Notes: a model not told the origin generated them from the letters alone. Positions 1 through 5,551 are shown, numbered from the stretch's first letter. The stretch is DNA of 6,062 nt from an uncultured Bacteroidales bacterium (GCA_902768605.1 CACXLY010000106.1:1-6062); one strand, 5' to 3'. Made by a program: numbers and translations.

Positions 1-1
1 G

Positions 2-820
2 TCTTTTGCTATGTGGACAAAGCGCTTGTTGGTTGGCGACATGAACATGTTCCGCGATTACATGACATACAATGAGTACGTCCATCCCTACCATGAGCCT
101 GCTCCAGGTTTCGATTGGCCGAGCTCCTCTGGTGGTGGCGGATTTGGCGGCTCTGGTTGGAGCGGAGGACGTGGGAGAGGCAGTTCCATAGACAATTACC
201 ACGGAGCAGGACGCTTTGGCGGAACCGTGCTCGACAATGAACAGTATCTTTCTCTTAAACCCGATTACTCGTGGTCTGCGCGTAACAGATGGTCAGACCC
301 TGCCGACATTACATGGCCTTCCTTAGGTGGCTATTCCCTTCGCGGTGGCGGTTGGAGCACTTCAAACAGGGTAGCGTTCTCTTATACAGGTCTCGATGGC
401 ATGACGCAGTCGCTTGATTACCTGCGCTCGCTCCGCTCTATCAGTCTCATCACGGATTATGCTCCGCGCATGGAGGGCAGCCGTCGCTATTGGGGAGCCA
501 ACCAGCCGACCGTTGACATTGGTTACGAGCCGCTTACCGAAGGCGTTCGTCCCACCTATCGCGACCGCCACTTCGTCCTGCATGGCTACGATGTCAGCGA
601 GGAGTTCTACAGCCCCTGCTACCGCCAGCGCCCGCTTCCGTCGCTCAAAGACTATCGCCGCACCCTCTACTGGAATCCGAATCTGGAGCTCGACGAGAAA
701 GGTCGCGCCGACGTTACGCTTTGGAACAACAGCCTCACAACAAGCATTACGGTCAGCGCGGAAGGCATCACGCCGACAGGAAAGGTGCTGACAGGCATCA
801 GCTACCCGGAGGACAGATGA
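2..820 (+). CDS. C-terminal part of a large carboxypeptidase-regulatory / TonB-plug family surface protein (5' end outside window)
   Basis: The frame is open to the left edge (S-F-A precede the first Met codon at 11), so this is the 3' end of a longer gene, with 272 residues visible. The last ~60 residues carry a pattern I recognise from large Bacteroidota secreted proteins that combine carboxypeptidase-regulatory or MG2-like repeats with a TonB-plug-like domain: EFYSPCY, then RRTLYWNPNLELDEKGRADV, then an Ig-like strand pattern ending in SAEGITPTGK. Residues around LDGMTQSLDYLRSLRSISL resemble the plug segment. No outer-membrane barrel follows, so it is probably not a complete receptor; the likely site is the outer membrane or periplasmic face, with unknown substrate. 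A Gly/Ser-rich stretch (nt 122-187) is unusual. Gene 862-2190 follows after 41 bp on the same strand, suggesting an operon. Family call is moderately sure; function is not known. Confidence 0.68.
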   Translation, partial: SFAMWTKRLLVGDMNMFRDYMTYNEYVHPYHEPAPGFDWPSSSGGGGFGGSGWSGGRGRGSSIDNYHGAGRFGGTVLDNEQYLSLKPDYSWSARNRWSDPADITWPSLGGYSLRGGGWSTSNRVAFSYTGLDGMTQSLDYLRSLRSISLITDYAPRMEGSRRYWGANQPTVDIGYEPLTEGVRPTYRDRHFVLHGYDVSEEFYSPCYRQRPLPSLKDYRRTLYWNPNLELDEKGRADVTLWNNSLTTSITVSAEGITPTGKVLTGISYPEDR

Positions 821-822
821 TG

Positions 823-862
823 GGAAAAGGTGAAAAATTAAAAAGTTGAAAAAGTAAAAAGA
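823..862 (+). repeat. Degenerate 8-bp tandem repeat (consensus TGAAAAGG) in the leader of the next gene
   Basis: Between the upstream stop (820) and the start codon at 862 the sequence reads as five octamers in register: GGAAAAGG, TGAAAAAT, TAAAAAGT, TGAAAAAG, TAAAAAGA. They are degenerate copies of TGAAAAGG, the reverse complement of the CCTTTTCA unit repeated in the coding sequence at 923-951. Positions 826-857 match the reverse complement of 920-951 at about 26 of 32 positions, so the transcript could form an imperfect long stem with the start codons at 862 and 886 in or beside its loop. The pairing is visible; a regulatory role is inference. Confidence 0.7.
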
Positions 863-2190
863 TGAAGACAAAAGAACATAGAAGTATGAAGGTGACAAGA
901 ATATGCTTGCTCTTTCTTTTTGCCTTTTCACCTTTTCACCTTTTCACCTTTGCTCAGGACTCGGTCAGCGCTGTCGTCATTGATGCCGAGACGGGAGAAC
1001 CTGTGCCGTACGCCAGCATCTACGTCTCTTCATCGTGCGGTACCATCAGCAACTACGACGGCGAGTTCTCGCTCGAGTGCCTTCCTTCCGACGTGCTCCG
1101 CATCTCGAGCATCGGCTATCAGCGCGTCAGTCATCAAGCATCGCATCTGCCCGACACCATCCTCATGAAGCCCATCTCCTCCACTCTGCGCGAGCTGACC
1201 GTCTTGGGAACAGACGACCTCCTGTACCGGCTGGTGCGCAAGATGCAGAAGGAGACCAAGAAGTACAAGAAGACGGTGAGCAACTACTTCTTCCGCCTCA
1301 CCACGCAGTACCCGGGGACCGACGAGCTGGCCGAGGCTTTCCTGAGTGCCAAGTCGTGTGTTCAGCTGCGCGACATGACCTTCCACAGCGGCAATCGCGG
1401 CGTGCTGAAGGAGCCCGGCGTGTTCGACAGTCCCGACCTCAAGGGCTTGGGACGCACCAACCTGCACGTCTTCCTCCGTCTCGCTCCTATTATCACTTAC
1501 TACAACGAGTGGGACTTCGCCATCGTCCCGGCCGACATCGTGCTGAGCAGGCGCGGCAAGCTTTACGACGTCTCGTGTACGGCATTCACGGAAGAAGACG
1601 GCACGGAGATACGCAAGATTCACGTCACGGGTAAGCCTGCCAGTGACGGCTACGTTATCCTCGAGGGGACGCTCTATGTCGATTACGCGAAGTGCCGGTT
1701 GCTGCGCTTCGACGGACAGATGCGAGGGCTGTATCTCAGGATGTACGATCATGCTCGGAGACGCACCTCCATCGATACCCTCAGCTACGAGATGCACGTC
1801 GATTACCGCCACGACCACGGCTTCACCGAGATAGCCAACATGTCGGGCACCCTCGTCAGGGACAAGGTGATGCTCAGGTACCTCCTCTTCAACCTCGGCG
1901 ACAAGGAGGTGACGTTCGCGAAGTCGAAGCGCATAAGTGGGAACATGCTGCAGGCCATCGACGAGGTGGGGTACGACTCCCTGCTTTGGGCCATGACGGA
2001 CATCGTGAAGCGCACCACGCTGGAGGAACGCATCGCTTTCGGAGACGCTGCTTTCCACAAACCTGAAGAGTCGAAATACGACGTGGCGCCTTCTCAGCAA
2101 GAGACCGATGCCAACGCTTTCCTGCGTGATGCCATCCACCGACTCAAAGCAGGCGCCATGCAACTGCACCGCGGCCTGCCGCAGAAATAG
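862..2190 (+). CDS. Secreted carboxypeptidase-regulatory-like domain protein
   Basis: This 442-residue protein has a signal peptide with a hydrophobic core at residues ~14-30 and likely cleavage near FA|QD (31/32). A CarboxypepD_reg-like beta-sandwich follows at ~34-105, recognised by VIDAETGEPVPYASIYV, the NYDGEF turn and LRISSIGYQ. The remaining ~330 residues (after ELTVLG) have no catalytic motif I can name. They include a Lys-rich helix (~122-138) and alternating beta-strand segments such as EGTLYVDYAKCRLLRFDGQM (268-287). In-frame ATGs at 862 and 886 (Met9) are both plausible: the second gives a compact signal peptide starting MKVTR, and neither has a Shine-Dalgarno sequence, as is normal in this phylum. 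It probably acts in the periplasm or at the outer membrane and is co-transcribed with the preceding gene. The signal peptide overlaps an 8-bp tandem repeat, so expression may be slippage-prone. The domain call is firm; the function is unknown. Confidence 0.88.
   Translation: MKTKEHRSMKVTRICLLFLFAFSPFHLFTFAQDSVSAVVIDAETGEPVPYASIYVSSSCGTISNYDGEFSLECLPSDVLRISSIGYQRVSHQASHLPDTILMKPISSTLRELTVLGTDDLLYRLVRKMQKETKKYKKTVSNYFFRLTTQYPGTDELAEAFLSAKSCVQLRDMTFHSGNRGVLKEPGVFDSPDLKGLGRTNLHVFLRLAPIITYYNEWDFAIVPADIVLSRRGKLYDVSCTAFTEEDGTEIRKIHVTGKPASDGYVILEGTLYVDYAKCRLLRFDGQMRGLYLRMYDHARRRTSIDTLSYEMHVDYRHDHGFTEIANMSGTLVRDKVMLRYLLFNLGDKEVTFAKSKRISGNMLQAIDEVGYDSLLWAMTDIVKRTTLEERIAFGDAAFHKPEESKYDVAPSQQETDANAFLRDAIHRLKAGAMQLHRGLPQK
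923..951 (+). repeat. 8-bp tandem repeat (CCTTTTCA x 3.6) inside the signal-peptide coding region
   Basis: Three perfect copies of CCTTTTCA (923-930, 931-938, 939-946) are followed by a partial copy CCTTT (947-951). In the used frame they encode the signal-peptide core around FSPFHLFTF. Eight is not a multiple of three, so one unit gained or lost shifts the frame. From the sequence, loss of one unit leads to a TGA at 981-983 and gain of one unit leads to the stop at 1166-1168, truncating the protein either way. Slipped-strand phase variation is therefore possible but not shown; 3.6 copies is a short tract. Confidence 0.85.
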
Positions 2191-2214
2191 TTGAGAGATA
2201 ATCCCCGCAAATTT

Positions 2215-3057
2215 TCATGGAAGCCTTTGAAATGTTTTCTTTCCAGTCAACTGCTCGTCCACAAAGAATGTGGATTCTTTCTGTTTTACTACAAGCACTC
2301 CGCCGACCTCTTCGAAATCACACTGAACTCGGCGACAAGTTGAGTGGGAGAGTAGTCCTTTCTTGTCCTGCCTTCCCATAATGTCAAAAGAAGAGGGGGT
2401 AATCAAATCTGCCTTGACTTGTATCAGGCGGAGCGTCTTTTTGTTGAAATATGCTGTGCCAGTATATTTAGCGGCGTTAAAGCCGTATTTAGGATATTTC
2501 CTCGGAGAGAAATCCACTCGGTATACGCCTCTGCCCTTTTCGTCGCTGATGCAGTATACTTTTACATAATGTGCACTCATCCATGCCTGAAATTCCTGAT
2601 ATTCTGGAACCGTATTAAATAAGTTGTCTTCCTGAAAATTTGTCAACAAGTTACCTTCAAGGCAATCCCTCAAGGCATAGTATATCGTGGCGGTGTCGCG
2701 GAGGTTCCTCAGGCGGGGTGGCCCCTCATAGTGGAACTCTTCTGCTTCTCCCAACGGTTTCCTCTTTATGTTTGCAATAGCATGATGAATACAGCTGGAA
2801 GTGGTCGGACGGGAAGTATGCAAGCCTGTGGTGTTAATTGTCTGATACTTGCAGCGGATAGGCTTTTGCTGCGCATCACGTATGACTTGTACTATAATGC
2901 TGTCCAACAGCGCCTTAGGCTTCTTGATAGGGACGATGGACATACCGCTGATAGAATCTTCCATCTCCGCCACCGGCTTTACAGAGTCTGGAAGTTCTTG
3001 GCTGGAAGCGGAAAGCAGCCAAGGCAAGAAGCAGAGAAGAAGAAATATGCGTTTCAT
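2215..3057 (-). CDS. Secreted protein of unknown function, AT-rich, resembling the C-terminal half of its convergent neighbour
   Basis: The frame is open to 3135, but I choose the ATG at 3057. It begins a textbook signal peptide (MKRIFLLLCFLPWLLSASSQ), and the promoter at 3078-3109 lies inside the longer frame. The product is 280 residues, with likely cleavage near residue 20. I recognise no enzyme motif. Residues ~164-216 (AHYVKVYCISDEKGRGVYRV, then GTAYFNKKTLRLIQV) resemble residues ~234-286 of the 862-2190 product (YDVSCTAFTEEDGTEIRKI, then EGTLYVDYAKCRLLRF). This suggests a shared beta-rich periplasmic domain without the CarboxypepD_reg module. The gene is convergent with that neighbour, with 24 bp between the stops and no clear terminator. 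Base composition differs: 2221-2280 has 23 G/C of 60 against 33 of 60 at 1441-1500, which hints at a separate origin. It appears monocistronic. Existence is well supported; function is unknown. Confidence 0.82.
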   Translation of the reverse strand: MKRIFLLLCFLPWLLSASSQELPDSVKPVAEMEDSISGMSIVPIKKPKALLDSIIVQVIRDAQQKPIRCKYQTINTTGLHTSRPTTSSCIHHAIANIKRKPLGEAEEFHYEGPPRLRNLRDTATIYYALRDCLEGNLLTNFQEDNLFNTVPEYQEFQAWMSAHYVKVYCISDEKGRGVYRVDFSPRKYPKYGFNAAKYTGTAYFNKKTLRLIQVKADLITPSSFDIMGRQDKKGLLSHSTCRRVQCDFEEVGGVLVVKQKESTFFVDEQLTGKKTFQRLP

Positions 3058-3077
3058 AAAATAGAGGTTTCCGTTTG

Positions 3078-3109
3078 CAAAGTTAGTGATAAGAAGTATA
3101 GCATCCAAA
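3078..3109 (-). promoter_or_regulatory. Bacteroides-type promoter for the minus-strand gene 2215-3057
   Basis: Read on the minus strand, a TTTG box (3106-3109) is followed by a 20-nt spacer and TAACTTTG (3078-3085), an exact match to the Bacteroidota -7 consensus TAnnTTTG. The start codon at 3057 lies about 20 nt downstream, implying a very short untranslated leader. This placement is the main reason to reject the longer in-frame start at 3135. Confidence 0.72.
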
Positions 3110-3221
3110 TGTTTCCCTGTCTTTTTGAGTTGCATAGCATAAAAACCTCTGCGAATTCTAAAGCCAATAATTCATAATTCTTCATTTTTGTACCTTCTTG
3201 AGCACCTACGGAGCGCAAGAA

Positions 3222-3243
3222 AGTACTTCCGCTCGGAAATACT
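3222..3243. promoter_or_regulatory. 22-bp near-perfect palindrome upstream of the map promoter
   Basis: AGTACTTCCG and CGGAAATACT are inverted copies with one mismatch in ten around a central CT. A second perfect palindrome, CAAAT-AA-ATTTG, abuts it at 3244-3255 and covers the -33 TTTG box of the map promoter. The heptamer CGCTCGG recurs at 3230-3236 and 3262-3268, 32 bp apart. The arrangement suits an operator or part of a dispersed intergenic repeat. No regulator can be named. Confidence 0.4.
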
Positions 3244-3251
3244 CAAATAAA

Positions 3252-3283
3252 TTTGGTATTTCGCTCGGTAATTCGTAATTTTG
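3252..3283 (+). promoter_or_regulatory. Bacteroides-type promoter for map (and probably tsaD)
   Basis: TTTG (3252-3255), a 20-nt spacer and TAATTTTG (3276-3283) match the Bacteroidota -33/-7 consensus. The spacing is the same as in the divergent promoter at 3078-3109. The map ATG follows 25 bp after the -7 box. No other promoter is visible before tsaD, so this one probably drives both genes. Confidence 0.7.
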
Positions 3284-3308
3284 CAGTCGAATTGCAACAA
3301 AGCGCTCG

Positions 3309-4181
3309 ATGAACAGCAAGAAAAAGAAGAAACAAAGATGGTTCGTCCCGGCCGGACTGGAGCCGACGGAAATGGACCTCAAAATCATGGAATGGGAGGC
3401 AAAGGGCAAGCTTGTGCCTACGCCGAACCTCATAAAGACGAAGGAACAGATAGAGGGTATCCGCAAGGCTGGCGTGCTCAATACGGCCGTCCTCGATGCT
3501 GTGGCTGCCCAGATTCGCGAGGGAATGAGCACCGCAGAGATTGACCGCATCGTCTATGACTACACGACGAAGCACGGCGGCATCCCCGCTCCGCTCAACT
3601 TCGAGGGCTTCCCCAACAGTTGCTGCACGAGCATCAACGACGTGGTCTGTCACGGCATCCCCAGCGAGGACGACATACTGGAGGAGGGCGACATCGTGAA
3701 CGTGGACTGCACGACCATCCTCGACGGCTACTACGCCGATGCCAGCCGCATGTTCATCATCGGGAGGACCAGTCCCGAGCGCCAGCGACTCGTCGATGTG
3801 GCGTGGGAGTGTCTCAAGATAGGCGAGCAGGTCTGCCATGAGCCTTACGTCTTCGTGGGCGACCTCGGCAACGCCATCGCCAAGCATGCTCACAAGAACG
3901 GCTACAGCGTGGTGCGCGACCTCTGCGGCCACGGCGTAGGACTTCAGTTCCACGAAGACCCCGATGTGGAGCACTACGGCAAGAAGGGCACAGGAATGCT
4001 GCTCGTCCCCGGCATGACGTTCACCATCGAACCCATGATAAACGGCGGCGACTGGTACGTCTGCGGCGACGAGGAAGACCCGACGGGGTGGATTGTCCTG
4101 ACCGAAGACGGCGAGGACAGCGCCCAGTGGGAACATACGTACTTGATGACGGAGAACGGAGTGGAGGTGCTGACGCACTAG
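3309..4181 (+). CDS. map: Type I methionine aminopeptidase
   Basis: Map is a cytoplasmic dinuclear-metal hydrolase that removes the initiator Met from nascent proteins when the second residue is small. All five metal ligands are present: D133 (NVDCTT), D144 (YYADAS), H208 (GHGVG), E241 (TIEPMI) and E275 (QWEHT). The substrate-site His is H115 (VCHGIP). The protein is 290 residues against ~264 in E. coli, and about 36 of its residues precede the E. coli-aligned core. That tail begins with a basic run (KKKKKQR) and lacks the Cys pairs of a zinc-finger linker. The ATG at 3309 fits the promoter ending at 3283. The stop TAG lies only 54 bp before the preferred tsaD ATG, and both genes are in the same frame. 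The 3' flank is immediately occupied by an inverted-repeat element (from 4183). The enzyme assignment is certain from the motifs. Confidence 0.97.
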   Translation: MNSKKKKKQRWFVPAGLEPTEMDLKIMEWEAKGKLVPTPNLIKTKEQIEGIRKAGVLNTAVLDAVAAQIREGMSTAEIDRIVYDYTTKHGGIPAPLNFEGFPNSCCTSINDVVCHGIPSEDDILEEGDIVNVDCTTILDGYYADASRMFIIGRTSPERQRLVDVAWECLKIGEQVCHEPYVFVGDLGNAIAKHAHKNGYSVVRDLCGHGVGLQFHEDPDVEHYGKKGTGMLLVPGMTFTIEPMINGGDWYVCGDEEDPTGWIVLTEDGEDSAQWEHTYLMTENGVEVLTH

Positions 4182-4182
4182 A

Positions 4183-4301
4183 AGCCCCCTCCCCGCTCCC
4201 CCTTTGGGGGAGTGCTGTTAAAGGCAATAAGTAAAATGAAAGAAAAATTAATACATGATGGTTCTGAGGCACTCCCCCAAAGGGGGAGCGGGGAGGGGGC
4301 T
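4183..4301. repeat. Palindromic element A: perfect 33-bp inverted repeats spanning the map-tsaD junction
   Basis: Positions 4183-4215 are the exact reverse complement of 4269-4301 (33 of 33), separated by a 53-bp AT-rich spacer. Each arm also holds its own hairpin: CTCCCCC-TTT-GGGGGAG at 4196-4212 and CTCCCCC-AAA-GGGGGAG at 4272-4288. The element starts 1 nt after the map stop codon. The spacer holds the best tsaD start codon (ATG 4236), and the right arm is translated as ALPQRGSGEGAG. No transposase is present and I see no clear target-site duplication, so it resembles a non-autonomous MITE- or REP-like repeat. No U-tract follows either hairpin, so it is not an obvious terminator. Confidence 0.93.
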
Positions 4302-5474
4302 GGCCCTACCTTTATCCTCGGCATCGAATCCAGTTGCGACGACACCTCAGCGGCTGTCCTTCGCGACGGCTTTCTCTTGAGCAACGTGACGGCCAGCCAG
4401 GCTGTGCATGAGGCTTATGGTGGCGTGGTGCCCGAGTTGGCGAGCCGTGCCCATCAGCAGAACATTGTGCCCGTGGTGGACGCTGCCTTGAAGCAGGCTG
4501 GCATCGAACGCGAGCAGTTGAGCGCAATCGCCTTCACGCGAGGTCCCGGACTGCTGGGCTCCCTGCTTGTCGGCGTGTCTTTTGCCAAAGGACTGGCCGC
4601 CTCGCTCGGCATCCCCATGATTGACGTCAACCACCTTCACGGCCACGTCTTGGCACATTTCATAAGAGAGGAGACCCCCTCTGACTCCCCCTTAAAGGGG
4701 GAGGACACAGGGCAGAAAGTCTCCCCTTTAAGGGGAGATTTAGAGGGGTCTGCTCCCTCCTTCCCCTTCTCTGACTCTCCCTTAAAGGGGGAGGACACAG
4801 GGCAGAAAGTCTCCCCTTTAAGGGGAGATTTAGAGGGGTCTGTTCCCTCCTTCCCCTTCCTCTGCCTTTTGGTGAGCGGCGGCAACAGCCAGATTGTCCT
4901 CGTCAAGAGCTACAAGGACATGGAAATCATCGGGCAGACCATCGACGATGCTGCGGGCGAGGCCATCGACAAGTGCTCGAAAGTGATGGGGCTGGGCTAT
5001 CCGGGAGGTCCGATTATCGACAAACTCGCGCGTCAAGGCAACCCCGATGCGTTCACCTTCTCCAAACCCAACATCCCGGGCTACGACTACAGCTTCAGCG
5101 GACTGAAGACGAGCTTCCTCTACAACCTTCGCGACTGGATAAAGGACGACCCCGACTTCATCGAACATCATAAAGAGGACCTTGCCGCCTCGCTCGAAAA
5201 GACCATCGTCGATATCCTGATGAAGAAGCTCCGGCTTGCTGCCCGCGACTTGAAGATACGGCAAGTGGCTGTGGCAGGAGGTGTCTCAGCCAATACGGGA
5301 CTCCGTAACGCTTTCCACGACTATGCCCGTCGCTATGGCTGGAAGATTTTCATTCCGCGCTTCAGCTACACCACCGACAACGCCGCCATGATAGCCATCG
5401 CAGGCTACTTCAAGTACCTTGACAAGGACTTCTGCCCCATGTCAGCCCCCGCCTACAGCCGCATCGCTACATAA
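4236..5474 (+). CDS. tsaD: tRNA N6-adenosine threonylcarbamoyltransferase with repeat-derived N-terminal and internal extensions
   Basis: TsaD transfers the threonylcarbamoyl group from TC-AMP to A37 of tRNAs decoding ANN codons, working with TsaB and TsaE in the cytoplasm, and is essential in most bacteria. Motifs, numbered from ATG 4236: ILGIESSCDDTS (27-38), GPGLLGSLLVG (103-113), metal site H133-x3-H137, VSGGN (213-217), GYPGGP (254-259), SFSGLKTSF (286-294), AVAGGVSAN (345-353) and TTDNAAMIA (379-387) with ligand D381. Length is 412 residues against ~340 for the family. The excess is ~24 N-terminal residues from element A plus ~50 residues at 147-204 from element B and its duplication. 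All motifs are intact and in frame, so I infer it is functional. The ATG at 4236 is preferred; a GTG at 4212 is in frame, and no start codon lies just before the conserved core. The operon probably includes map; a terminator follows at 5498-5529. Confidence 0.96.
   Translation: MKEKLIHDGSEALPQRGSGEGAGPTFILGIESSCDDTSAAVLRDGFLLSNVTASQAVHEAYGGVVPELASRAHQQNIVPVVDAALKQAGIEREQLSAIAFTRGPGLLGSLLVGVSFAKGLAASLGIPMIDVNHLHGHVLAHFIREETPSDSPLKGEDTGQKVSPLRGDLEGSAPSFPFSDSPLKGEDTGQKVSPLRGDLEGSVPSFPFLCLLVSGGNSQIVLVKSYKDMEIIGQTIDDAAGEAIDKCSKVMGLGYPGGPIIDKLARQGNPDAFTFSKPNIPGYDYSFSGLKTSFLYNLRDWIKDDPDFIEHHKEDLAASLEKTIVDILMKKLRLAARDLKIRQVAVAGGVSANTGLRNAFHDYARRYGWKIFIPRFSYTTDNAAMIAIAGYFKYLDKDFCPMSAPAYSRIAT
4672..4751. 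repeat. Palindromic element B inserted in frame inside tsaD
   Basis: An 80-bp element has imperfect terminal inverted repeats of 26 bp (4672-4697 against the reverse complement of 4726-4751; both begin AGACCCC and end TTAAAG). It contains two internal palindromes: CTCCCCCTT-A-AAGGGGGAG (4685-4703) and CTCCCCTT-T-AAGGGGAG (4721-4737). Its left arm resembles the element A arm (AGCCCCCTCCCC then CTCCCCC). It is read without a stop as SPLKGEDTGQKVSPLRGDLE. No clear target-site duplication is seen. Confidence 0.85.
4681..4860 (+). repeat. 90-bp in-frame tandem duplication within tsaD
   Basis: Copies 4681-4770 and 4771-4860 are identical at 87 of 90 positions; differences are at 4688/4778, 4753/4843 and 4770/4860. 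Each encodes 30 residues (149-178 and 179-208) differing only at A173/V203. Each unit holds most of element B plus about 19 bp of following sequence encoding PSFPF, part of which looks like the native lead-in to LCLLVSGGN. The order suggested is insertion of the element first, then duplication. Confidence 0.95.
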
Positions 5475-5497
5475 TCTGGGGTTTTTTACATACAAAA

Positions 5498-5529
5498 GGG
5501 GGAGTGCCATTTCGTATTGACACTCCCCC
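5498..5529. terminator. Hairpin terminator between convergent tsaD and nqrF
   Basis: GGGGGAGTG (5498-5506) pairs perfectly with CACTCCCCC (5521-5529) around a 14-nt loop. On the plus strand the stem is followed by CTTATTTAT. On the minus strand it is followed by a short T-run (TTTTGTATGT) and then further Ts. It can therefore serve both genes. The arm sequence GGGGGAGTGC is identical to part of element A, which suggests a shared repeat origin. Confidence 0.75.
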
Positions 5530-5551
5530 CTTATTTATGTGTGGCGGTGAG

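Noticed and set aside
1030..2169. 379-codon minus-strand frame opposite the carboxypeptidase-regulatory-like gene
   Set aside because: The plus strand has a signal peptide and a recognisable domain. The antisense product has no motif and appears to be a composition shadow.
2160..2220. Terminator between the convergent genes at 2190 and 2215
   Set aside because: Only a short GCGG-CCTG-CCGC stem near 2171-2182 is visible. It lies inside the coding sequence and no T-run follows.
3058..3135. N-terminal extension of the minus-strand gene to the ATG at 3135
   Set aside because: The consensus promoter lies within this stretch, and the extension would bury a clear signal peptide 26 residues inside the protein.
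2731..3177. 148-codon plus-strand frame opposite the AT-rich secreted gene
   Set aside because: The minus strand has a matching promoter and a signal peptide. This frame overlaps both and has no recognisable content.
3243..4178. Long open frame (311 codons) on the minus strand opposite map
   Set aside because: It runs antisense to map, whose five metal ligands are intact. Long antisense frames are expected in GC-rich codon usage, and no domain or signal is recognisable in it.
4183..4215. Intrinsic terminator after map
   Set aside because: The arm can form a 7-bp G/C hairpin, but no T-run follows, and tsaD downstream has no promoter of its own that I can see.
4681..4860. Intein, intron or CRISPR array in tsaD
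   Set aside because: The insert is too short for an intein or group I/II intron and lacks splice motifs. Two directly abutting 90-bp units without spacers are not a CRISPR array.
4183..5474. tsaD as a pseudogene broken by repeat insertion
   Set aside because: Both elements keep the frame and all conserved TsaD motifs, including the HxxxH and C-terminal Asp metal ligands, are intact.
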